DNA from: Phycisphaerae bacterium
Lineage (GTDB): Bacteria > Planctomycetota > Phycisphaerae > Phycisphaerales > SM1A02
Length of the DNA: 11,896 nt
Direction of reading: 5' to 3'
Assembly (NCBI GenBank): GCA_002862325.1
Contig: PKCT01000098.1
Coordinates: forward strand, 1-11,896
Under the pieces are notes generated by a model. It made no database searches and was not told where the DNA came from. It saw only the letters and a program-made list of their open reading frames with translations. The translations under genes and the position numbers were made by a program. This document shows positions 6,283 through 11,896 of the stretch, piece after piece (within the stretch, counting starts at the first letter, position 1; every line of letters starts with the position of its first letter).

Positions 6283-7653
6283 TCAGACCACGCCCTGGTC
6301 CTGCATCGCCTTGGCGACCTTGAGGAAGCCAGCGATGTTGGCGCCGTCCATGTAGTCGTCCTTGCGACCATAGGCCTCCGCGGCCTCGAGGCAGTTGCCG
6401 TGGATGTCCTTCATGATCGCATGCAGTCGGCGGTCGACCTCTTCGCGACTCCAGAAGCTTCGGCTCGACGCCTGGGCCATCTCGAGTGCGCTCACCGCGA
6501 CCCCACCGGCGTTGGCCGCCTTGCCGGGTGCGTAGAGGACGCCACGTTCCCGCAGGACGTCCTGCCCCTCGGGGGTCACCGGCATGTTCGCGCCCTCGCT
6601 GACGAGCCGGCATCCACCATCGACGAGTCGGGTCGCGTCGACGCCGTTCATCTCGTTCTCGGTCGCACACGGGAACGCCGCGTCCGCCGGAGTCGACCAC
6701 AACGGATTGCGATCCGAGTCGCGATCGACGGGCGTGAAGGTCGCCGTCCGGAACTTCTCGGCGTATTCGTGGATGCGTCCTCGACGCACGTTCTTGAGTT
6801 CGCTCACGAAGGCGAGCTTGTCACGGTCGATCCCATCCTCGTCCACGATGAATCCGCTCGAGTCCGACAGGGTGATCGGCACGGCACCGAGATCGAGGAG
6901 CTTCTCCGCGGCGAACTGTGCGACATTACCGGAACCCGACACCAGGCATCGCCGCCCCTGGAGCGTCCCGCCGTGGGCCGCTTCCATCTCCGCCGCGAAG
7001 TAGACCGCGCCGTAGCCTGTCGCCTCTGGTCGGATCAGGCTGCCTCCCCACTCGATCGAGCGACCGGTCAGGACGCCGGTGAAGGTGTTGGTGAGTCGCT
7101 TGTACTGCCCGAAGAGGAAGCCGATCTCACGACCACCGACCCCGATGTCGCCGGCGGGAATGTCGGTGTCCGGACCGATGTGCCGGAAGAGCTCGTTCAT
7201 GAACGACTGGCAGAATCGCATCATCTCGAGATCGCTAAGACCCTTCGGATCGAGATCCGAGCCCCCCTTGCCGCCGCCGATCGGCTGACCCGTCAGCGCG
7301 TTCTTGAACACCTGCTCGAATCCGAGGAACTTCAGGATCCCCTGATTCACGGTCGGATGGAATCGGAGGCCGCCCTTGTAGGGACCGATCGCGGAATTGA
7401 ACTCGACGCGGTAGCCGCGGTTCACGCGGACCTCACCGGCGTCGTCCACCCACGGCACGCGGAAGGAGACGATCCGCTCCGGCTCGATGAGTCGTTCGAG
7501 GATCCGCGACGCCCGCCACTCGGGATGCATGTCCATGACCGGCTCGAGGGAGGGCACCACTTCACCGACCGCCTGATGGAACGCGTGCTCTCCGGGATTG
7601 CGTTCAGCCACCTCGGAAAGGACTTCATCGACCCAGCCGGACGTCTTGTTCAT
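6283..7653 (-). CDS. gdhA: glutamate dehydrogenase, NADP-type
   Basis: A 456-residue hexameric-type glutamate dehydrogenase, which interconverts 2-oxoglutarate plus ammonia and glutamate in the cytosol. The substrate domain has PYKGGLRFHP (91-100, Lys93), FEQVFKNALTG (112-122, Gln114/Lys117), GGGKGGSDLDPKG (126-138, catalytic Lys129) and PAGDIGVGGREIG (166-178, catalytic Asp169). The dinucleotide domain has VSGSGNVAQ (238-246), and the strand that follows ends TLSDSSG (261-267). This GSGNVAQ plus SDS arrangement is that of NADP-dependent biosynthetic GdhA such as the E. coli enzyme, so ammonia assimilation is the likely direction (inference). Start: the ATG at 7653 has AGAGGAG five bases upstream and matches the family length. 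An in-frame ATG at 7734 would overlap the divergent peptidase gene and adds a non-conserved stretch. Confidence 0.97.
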   Translation of the reverse strand: MNKTSGWVDEVLSEVAERNPGEHAFHQAVGEVVPSLEPVMDMHPEWRASRILERLIEPERIVSFRVPWVDDAGEVRVNRGYRVEFNSAIGPYKGGLRFHPTVNQGILKFLGFEQVFKNALTGQPIGGGKGGSDLDPKGLSDLEMMRFCQSFMNELFRHIGPDTDIPAGDIGVGGREIGFLFGQYKRLTNTFTGVLTGRSIEWGGSLIRPEATGYGAVYFAAEMEAAHGGTLQGRRCLVSGSGNVAQFAAEKLLDLGAVPITLSDSSGFIVDEDGIDRDKLAFVSELKNVRRGRIHEYAEKFRTATFTPVDRDSDRNPLWSTPADAAFPCATENEMNGVDATRLVDGGCRLVSEGANMPVTPEGQDVLRERGVLYAPGKAANAGGVAVSALEMAQASSRSFWSREEVDRRLHAIMKDIHGNCLEAAEAYGRKDDYMDGANIAGFLKVAKAMQDQGVV

Positions 7654-7658
7654 CGGGG

Positions 7659-7665
7659 CTCCTCT
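7659..7665 (-). promoter_or_regulatory. ribosome binding site AGAGGAG of gdhA
   Basis: Read on the - strand, AGAGGAG lies 5 bases before the ATG at 7653. It fixes that start over the upstream in-frame ATG at 7734. Confidence 0.75.
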
Positions 7666-7679
7666 GTCTGGAAAAACGC

Positions 7680-7691
7680 CATCATATGATG
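7680..7691. promoter_or_regulatory. 12-bp AT-rich palindrome in the gdhA-pcp divergent region
   Basis: CATCATATGATG is a perfect palindrome standing out in high-GC sequence, 26 bases before the gdhA start codon and 37 before pcp. On both strands it contains TATGAT, one mismatch from a -10 hexamer, so it could be overlapping -10 elements or a dimeric repressor site. No convincing -35 is visible at the usual spacing on either strand. Confidence 0.4.
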
Positions 7692-7697
7692 AACGGT

Positions 7698-7715
7698 ACG
7701 CCCGTGACCGGGCGT
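7698..7715 (+). promoter_or_regulatory. 7-bp hairpin in the pcp 5' leader
   Basis: ACGCCCG (7698-7704) and CGGGCGT (7709-7715) are exact inverted repeats around TGAC, ending one base before the GAGG that probably serves as the pcp ribosome binding site. If transcribed it would fold beside that site and could limit access to it. It could equally be a DNA operator half-site pair. Confidence 0.35.
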
Positions 7716-7716
7716 C

Positions 7717-7720
7717 GAGG
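7717..7720 (+). promoter_or_regulatory. probable ribosome binding site GAGG of pcp
   Basis: GAGG lies 8 bases before the ATG at 7729 and directly after the leader hairpin. Confidence 0.5.
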
Positions 7721-7728
7721 CGAACCAT

Positions 7729-8361
7729 ATGCACCTTCTCATTTCCGGATTCGAACCCTTCGGCGATTCCCCCCGCAATCCAAGCGCGGAGATCGTGTCA
7801 CGCCTGGGGAAGGAGGACGGTCTCCCGATCAGGGTCTCCACCCTCGTGCTTCCCGTGGTCTCGGAGCAGGCCGCCGACCATCTCCTGGAGACCTTCGACC
7901 GGATGCGGCCCGACGCGGTGGTCATGCTGGGAGAGGCCGGAGGAACCACGCGCGTCCGGATTGAGGAGGTCGCTGTGAACAGAAGGCGATTCACGATGCC
8001 GGACAACGCGGGGCGCACGATCGAGGACGACGTGGTGGTCGAGGACGGACCATCCGCGCACTTCGCCACGTTGCCCACAACGACCCTGGTCGACCGTCTT
8101 CAGTCACTCGAACTTCCAGTCGAGACGTCAGGGTCCGCCGGCACCTTCCTATGCAACGAGGTCAGCTACCGGATGCTGCACCATCTCGAGACGATCGGCT
8201 CGACCGTCCCGGCGGGGTTCATCCACGTCCCCCGCATGCCCGAGCAGGTGGGTTCGGACGAGGCCTACCTTCCACTCGGGCGATCGTTCGAAGTCGTCAG
8301 ACAGACGATCCACCATCTCGCCACGACGCTGGTTCGTTCAGATCGTGTTCAAGACGTGTAG
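7729..8361 (+). CDS. pcp: pyroglutamyl-peptidase I (peptidase C15)
   Basis: A 210-residue cytosolic cysteine peptidase that removes N-terminal pyroglutamate from peptides. The catalytic triad is visible: Glu80 in VRIEEVAVN (76-84), Cys142 in SAGTFLCNEVSY (136-147) and His166 in GFIHVP (163-168). The N-terminal ISGFEPFGDSPRNPSA (5-20) and LGEAGGTTRV (67-76) match the family, in which GQAGG is commoner than the GEAGG here. Length is close to the usual 200-220. The gene is divergent from gdhA across 75 bases, so the two may share control; both products touch the glutamate pool. The barrel gene downstream begins about 40 bases after the stop and may be co-transcribed, though its function seems unrelated. 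Confidence 0.93.
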   Translation: MHLLISGFEPFGDSPRNPSAEIVSRLGKEDGLPIRVSTLVLPVVSEQAADHLLETFDRMRPDAVVMLGEAGGTTRVRIEEVAVNRRRFTMPDNAGRTIEDDVVVEDGPSAHFATLPTTTLVDRLQSLELPVETSGSAGTFLCNEVSYRMLHHLETIGSTVPAGFIHVPRMPEQVGSDEAYLPLGRSFEVVRQTIHHLATTLVRSDRVQDV

Positions 8362-8401
8362 ACCGCATGGCGCACGCAATGTTCTGCCCGACAATTCGGC
8401 G

Positions 8402-9505
8402 ATGCTCTTCCCCCTCACCATCGCCGTGACGTTGATCGCCTCGACCGACCTCGGAGTGCCGCTGGAAGCGACTCCCTGGGCCTCCATTTCGAACGGATCA
8501 CTTCGCTCTTCCGAGGACGACTCCAGCGACGAACCATCGAACCAGATGCGTCCGTCCGCGGCGACGGAGACCACGTCGACGGGCAAGACCGGGATCGACG
8601 ACACGACGAGTGGCTTTCGCATCCGGATCGGCGTCAGCGTCCTGGACGACGTCCGGCTGGAGTCGGTCGGATACGAGTCGACCAATCCGACGTCGGGAAT
8701 CGGATTGGATTCGCCGAGCATGGAGACGGACCCCGGACTCGATCTCGCCATCGGATACGGGATTCCCCTCGGGAGCGGTGTCGAGGTCGAGATCGCGAGC
8801 GGCCTGACCTGGAATCGAATCACCAACTTCCAGGCCGAGCTCTCGGGCCCCCTCGCGGTGCCGATGACGTTCGAAGGACCACCGATCAAGGCGTTCCCGG
8901 CCTTCGATCCCCGCTATCAGTATCCCGTGGTCAACCCCGGTCCGCCTCAGACTTATCCACCGAAGTACCCCGCGATCGGAGGAGGTTCGCGCACTCCGTG
9001 GTGGCCAGGCGCCGTCGAGGGTCCCAACGGCGGTTCCGGACGGATCATGGCGACCGGTGGATCGGGCAACATCTACCAGGTACCGCTTACCGTCAATGCG
9101 AGCTGGGGTCTGAAGTACCGCGACCTCGCGTTCCGGGCATCCGCCGGTCTCGGCGTGCAGCTGACGTACATCGAGGTCAACGGGATTCGGGGAGGGGTCG
9201 TGGAGGTGCCGTTCGTTCCCGGCGCAACCTTCGGAGATCCACCGATCTCGGCACCGTTGCAGTACGACGCCTCCTTCAGCTCCTGGACCGCTTCCTTTCG
9301 GTACGAATTCGGCCTCTCGTTCGACTACCCGATCACCGCGAAGACCAGGATCGGTGGATACCTGCGGTACGCGGGTACGAGCCCATTCAAAGGTGGTCAG
9401 TTGGAAATGTCACCAAGTGCGCCGGGCCAGTACCTCCTTCCGGATCTCAAGGTCAGACAGCTCGGAACCATTTCCGTCGGTCTCAAGGTTTCAGTCGCGT
9501 TCTAG
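8402..9505 (+). CDS. predicted outer-membrane beta-barrel protein, first of a tandem paralog pair
   Basis: A 367-residue protein with a short hydrophobic N-terminus (MLFPLTIAVTLIA) fitting a signal peptide, probable cleavage near residues 20-27, then a Ser/Asp/Glu/Thr-rich linker (about 28-70) that looks disordered. From about 71 to the end, alternating hydrophobic strands rich in Gly and aromatic residues end in VSVAF, the terminal Phe typical of barrels inserted by the BAM complex. A Pro/Gly-rich stretch (about 150-212) is probably a long external loop. Blocks at 128-147, 221-263 and 316-329 match the next gene. I chose the ATG at 8402 because it puts the signal peptide first; a GTG at 8345 in frame would overlap pcp. 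It has no good Shine-Dalgarno. The ligand or function is unknown; OmpW-like or porin-like roles are only possibilities. Confidence 0.75.
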   Translation: MLFPLTIAVTLIASTDLGVPLEATPWASISNGSLRSSEDDSSDEPSNQMRPSAATETTSTGKTGIDDTTSGFRIRIGVSVLDDVRLESVGYESTNPTSGIGLDSPSMETDPGLDLAIGYGIPLGSGVEVEIASGLTWNRITNFQAELSGPLAVPMTFEGPPIKAFPAFDPRYQYPVVNPGPPQTYPPKYPAIGGGSRTPWWPGAVEGPNGGSGRIMATGGSGNIYQVPLTVNASWGLKYRDLAFRASAGLGVQLTYIEVNGIRGGVVEVPFVPGATFGDPPISAPLQYDASFSSWTASFRYEFGLSFDYPITAKTRIGGYLRYAGTSPFKGGQLEMSPSAPGQYLLPDLKVRQLGTISVGLKVSVAF

Positions 9506-9511
9506 GGACGA

Positions 9512-9515
9512 AGGG
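9512..9515 (+). promoter_or_regulatory. probable ribosome binding site AGGG of the second barrel gene
   Basis: AGGG lies 5 bases before the ATG at 9521, within the 15-base gap between the two barrel genes. Confidence 0.45.
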
Positions 9516-9520
9516 TCTTT

Positions 9521-10450
9521 ATGTATCCCATCAAGACGATCATCGCGATCATGTCCGCCGCACTCGCCACGAACGGCGAGGCCAGTCCGAATCCACGGGC
9601 CGACGTCCTGTCCATGCTGCAGGAGATCGACCCCGACCGAATCCCGCTCACCGTGGACAAGTCGAAGGAACTTCGGAGCTTCTTCTCCGCCCGCGTGGGT
9701 GTGAACTCCCTCCACAACTTCAATCCGAAGTCCGGGATCGATTTCGACATCGTCCCGCCGCAGTTTCGACAGGTTCAGCCGCCCTACCCGATCTTCGCCC
9801 GCCTGAACCAACTCAAGCTCGACGTGGGCCTGGGCATGGACGTGACCCTGGGACTGGGTCTCAAGCTGACCGACGAAGTCACGATCGAGATCCAGTCGGG
9901 TCTCACCTACAACCCGATCGACGGCGTAACCGGCGAGCTCGAAGTCCGCTCCGGCGAGATCGACAACGCGGGGGAACCGGTTGTGGATCCCAACGCGAAT
10001 CCCGTGTCCTACGGACTCACGGGCGGTGGGGGCGCGTATTACCAGATCCCGGTCACTGCGAATCTGTTCTGGGACGGCGAGATCGCCGAAGACATCCGAT
10101 TCCGACTGGGCGCAGGCGTCGGCGTCCAGTGGACGCAGCTGCAGCTGCGCGGGATCAGGACCGTCGGCGACGCGGGCGTCGGTCAGCCGCCCGACTTCAT
10201 CCCCTACGATATGACCGTCGACGCGCCGTCCATCGCCGTGCGATACCAGGCCACAGTTGGAATCGACGCCCGACTGGCGAGGGGTGTCTTCATGGGGGCG
10301 TACATTCGCTACTCGGGCACCTCACAGAACAACTTCGGCGAACTGAAGTTCAATCAGAGCATCGCGAACACCTTCCGAAACGGCTCGGACGTCGAGGTCG
10401 GATTGCTCCAGAACTTCGCCTTCGGCATCACCCTCACCCTCTCGTTCTAG
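9521..10450 (+). CDS. predicted outer-membrane beta-barrel protein, second of a tandem paralog pair
   Basis: A 309-residue protein with a signal peptide (MYPIKTIIAIMSAALATNGEA, probable cleavage after residue 21), an N-terminal region with LSMLQEIDPDRIPL (30-43), and a barrel from about 52 to the C-terminal ...TLTLSF. Shared with the preceding gene are IEIQSGLTYNPI (122-133), YYQIPVTANLFW (173-184), GAGVGVQ (197-203), LRGIR (209-213) and GAYIRYSGTS (259-268). It lacks the acidic linker and the long Pro-rich loop of its neighbour. It starts 15 bases after that gene, so the two are almost certainly one transcript and arose by duplication. I do not recognise a characterised family. Its stop codon overlaps that of the convergent membrane protein gene by sharing CTAG. 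Confidence 0.78.
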   Translation: MYPIKTIIAIMSAALATNGEASPNPRADVLSMLQEIDPDRIPLTVDKSKELRSFFSARVGVNSLHNFNPKSGIDFDIVPPQFRQVQPPYPIFARLNQLKLDVGLGMDVTLGLGLKLTDEVTIEIQSGLTYNPIDGVTGELEVRSGEIDNAGEPVVDPNANPVSYGLTGGGGAYYQIPVTANLFWDGEIAEDIRFRLGAGVGVQWTQLQLRGIRTVGDAGVGQPPDFIPYDMTVDAPSIAVRYQATVGIDARLARGVFMGAYIRYSGTSQNNFGELKFNQSIANTFRNGSDVEVGLLQNFAFGITLTLSF

Positions 10451-11838
10451 TGGGAATGGACGGGAATCGAGGCTGCCGCGTCGACCTTACCGAGCTCGTC
10501 CCGGGACGCGCAGGCAGCGTACTTCCGCCAGGCGGACCACACCCAGAGGCACGCGACCAGATTCGCCGCGACGCTCACCGCGGAAACCACGTATACGCCT
10601 CGGAACGGTTCCAGGTTGACCGTCGCAAGCACCACCATCGTCACGATCAGAAGCGACGCCATCTGGCTCTCCAGGATCGGCATCGTCTTCTTCGCCTTCG
10701 CGAGCAGTCCGGAGTAGTAGGCATTCATGGTGTAGATGAACGGAAGGGGCATGAGAAACCACATCGCGTTCAAGCTGATCCTGGCGGTCTCAAGATCGAG
10801 CTTCTCCATGGTCCGAAGGGCGTAGAAGAACAATCCGCTCACGATGAAAAGGGCGTTGACGGCGGTCAAGAGGAATCCCAGGACGAGGGCGAACTTCAGC
10901 AGCCGGGATCGATCCGCAGACGTCTCTGCGAGCTTCACGGTCACCTGGTTGTAGCTCGCGCCGATGGCCGTGCCGATGCTGCTGAAATTCGTGATGACCG
11001 GCCAGACGGCCAGCGAGACGATCACCCCGGGCAGTCGGCCGATCGCCGCGGACATGACGAGCGCGCTGATGCCAGTGAGGATCGGGGTGATCGACAGCGG
11101 AATCGTGAACCGGACTAGATTTCGAAGACCCACCACATCCTCGTCGATCGGATGGTCGCGGAGATGATGGATGATCGGCTGGCACCTGATGAACAGATAG
11201 ACGGTCTGAACGATCAGCGCCCCAACCCACGCGGACGCACCGAGGACCGCGCCCGCCAACCACTCGGTCTTCAGCCCGACCAGAAGCACGACCATTCCGA
11301 TCGCGAATCGGATGCACCGAGATACGAGGATCTCAATCGTGCGCCCCCCTCGAATCAGAATGCCTTGGTAGAGCTGATTCAGGCCCTTTACGGCCGGATA
11401 CAACGAGAATATCTGCAGTGCGGCGACGGACATGTCCAATTCGGATTTCGGCACTGCCATCACGTCCCGAAAGATCAACGTCGACAGCGGACTGAAGGCG
11501 ATGGCCACCAACACGAGTGTCAGCGACAGACCGAAACCGGCCGCCAACCGCTCGAGCCGGCGCACGTTCTTGAGATTCGTCGCGAAGACGTTTCCGACCG
11601 TATTCAGAATGAAGACCGCCGATCCGATCAGCAGCAGGATCGGCCATGCGTAGGAGAACAGCGCACCGAGTTCGAGCTCCGGATACTGCAATCGCATCAG
11701 GACGGCGACGTAGATCGGGTCCTCGGCCATCACGAGGAACTGGGTCAGGCCGAGCGGCAACCAGATCTTCAGGACGCTCGAGTAGGTCACGGGTCCAAGC
11801 CGAGACGTCGCCCTATCAATCTCCTTCGCACGAGTCAT
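10447..11838 (-). CDS. MATE-superfamily (MOP) membrane transport protein
   Basis: A 463-residue integral membrane protein with about twelve hydrophobic segments between residues 22 and 436, the size and layout of the MOP exporter superfamily (MATE, Wzx/MurJ-type flippases, ANK). An internal two-fold repeat is visible: IWLPLGLTQFLVMAEDPI (25-42) matches VRFTIPLSITPILTGISAL (242-260), and NQLYQGILIRGGRT (154-167) matches MNAYYSGLLAKAKKT (371-385), as expected for two six-helix halves. The substrate is not evident: drug/sodium antiport, lipid-linked sugar export and an ANK-like role are all open. The tail after 440 is soluble and ends in HSH. The ATG at 11838 has no clear Shine-Dalgarno. A possible upstream gene ends only 9 bases before it. 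Convergent with the barrel pair, with the stops interlocked in CTAG. Confidence 0.8.
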   Translation of the reverse strand: MTRAKEIDRATSRLGPVTYSSVLKIWLPLGLTQFLVMAEDPIYVAVLMRLQYPELELGALFSYAWPILLLIGSAVFILNTVGNVFATNLKNVRRLERLAAGFGLSLTLVLVAIAFSPLSTLIFRDVMAVPKSELDMSVAALQIFSLYPAVKGLNQLYQGILIRGGRTIEILVSRCIRFAIGMVVLLVGLKTEWLAGAVLGASAWVGALIVQTVYLFIRCQPIIHHLRDHPIDEDVVGLRNLVRFTIPLSITPILTGISALVMSAAIGRLPGVIVSLAVWPVITNFSSIGTAIGASYNQVTVKLAETSADRSRLLKFALVLGFLLTAVNALFIVSGLFFYALRTMEKLDLETARISLNAMWFLMPLPFIYTMNAYYSGLLAKAKKTMPILESQMASLLIVTMVVLATVNLEPFRGVYVVSAVSVAANLVACLWVWSAWRKYAACASRDELGKVDAAASIPVHSH

Positions 11839-11847
11839 TCGAACAGT

Positions 11848-11896
11848 CTACTTCAAGCCTTCAAACGACATCCACGGCTTGAGCGAGCCGATCTCG
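11848..11896 (-). CDS. possible C-terminal end of a gene entering from the right edge (partial)
   Basis: On the - strand, fifteen codons from 11895 read EIGSLKPWMSFEGLK and then a TAG at 11850-11848. Thirteen of the fifteen end in G or C, against about five of eleven and five of thirteen in the other two frames of that strand, which favours real coding. The stop lies 9 bases before the MATE-type gene's ATG, a spacing typical of an operon. The fragment is too short to assign. Confidence 0.45.
   Translation of the reverse strand, partial: EIGSLKPWMSFEGLK

Noticed and set aside
6400..7689. A 429-codon + strand frame opposite glutamate dehydrogenase
   Set aside because: It is an antisense shadow of a gene with full catalytic motifs; its translation is rich in Arg, His and Asp and resembles no family.
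8998..11118. A 706-codon open frame on + across both barrel genes and into the convergent MATE-type gene
   Set aside because: Its translation is Arg/Pro-rich without motifs, it crosses three well-supported genes in other frames, and long shadow frames are expected at this GC content.
1..11896. Defence island, mobile element, CRISPR array or prophage
   Set aside because: No repeat-spacer array, transposase, integrase, toxin-antitoxin or nuclease gene was found; the genes are core metabolism, translation, transport and envelope.

Overview
The window is high-GC DNA (clearly above 60% by eye), densely packed with genes on both strands. No intergenic stretch reaches 300 bases; the longest is about 200 bases, between the helicase and the transporter. 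Two adjacent predicted outer-membrane beta-barrel proteins with signal peptides and C-terminal Phe indicate a diderm bacterium. Gene style and composition would suit a marine planctomycete (Phycisphaerae-like), but that assignment is inference and no rRNA or other taxonomic marker is present. I see no tRNA, rRNA, CRISPR array, transposase, integrase or phage gene. The window reads as ordinary chromosome rather than an accessory island.

Layout from left to right. (1) A probable gene end at the left edge, then a two-TM 86-residue protein and an MtfA-type zinc peptidase, closely spaced on the + strand. (2) A convergent DEAD-box RNA helicase on the - strand with non-consensus motifs II and VI and a long basic tail. 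(3) Divergent from it, an AtoE-type short-chain fatty acid transporter on +, with a very strong terminator-like hairpin and T6 tract just before the start I chose. (4) Tail-to-tail with the transporter, one base apart, an old yellow enzyme (YqjM/XenA class) on -. (5) Elongation factor P on +, with a PGKGP tip loop, ending at a perfect 14-bp hairpin shared with a convergent NADP-type glutamate dehydrogenase on -. (6) Pyroglutamyl-peptidase I on +, divergent from the dehydrogenase across 75 bases that hold a 12-bp palindrome and a 7-bp hairpin. (7) Two tandem paralogous barrel proteins on +. (8) A convergent MATE-superfamily membrane protein on -, sharing a CTAG with the second barrel so that one 4-base palindrome gives both stop codons, and possibly preceded by the end of another - strand gene.

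Most genes are housekeeping or central metabolism and need not form one pathway. The clearest functional link is glutamate: the dehydrogenase makes glutamate and the divergent peptidase releases pyroglutamate from peptides, and the two share a control region. No undescribed multi-gene system is evident. The items most worth following are the hairpin-T6 in front of the transporter, the helicase motif substitutions, the barrel paralog pair and the EF-P loop.
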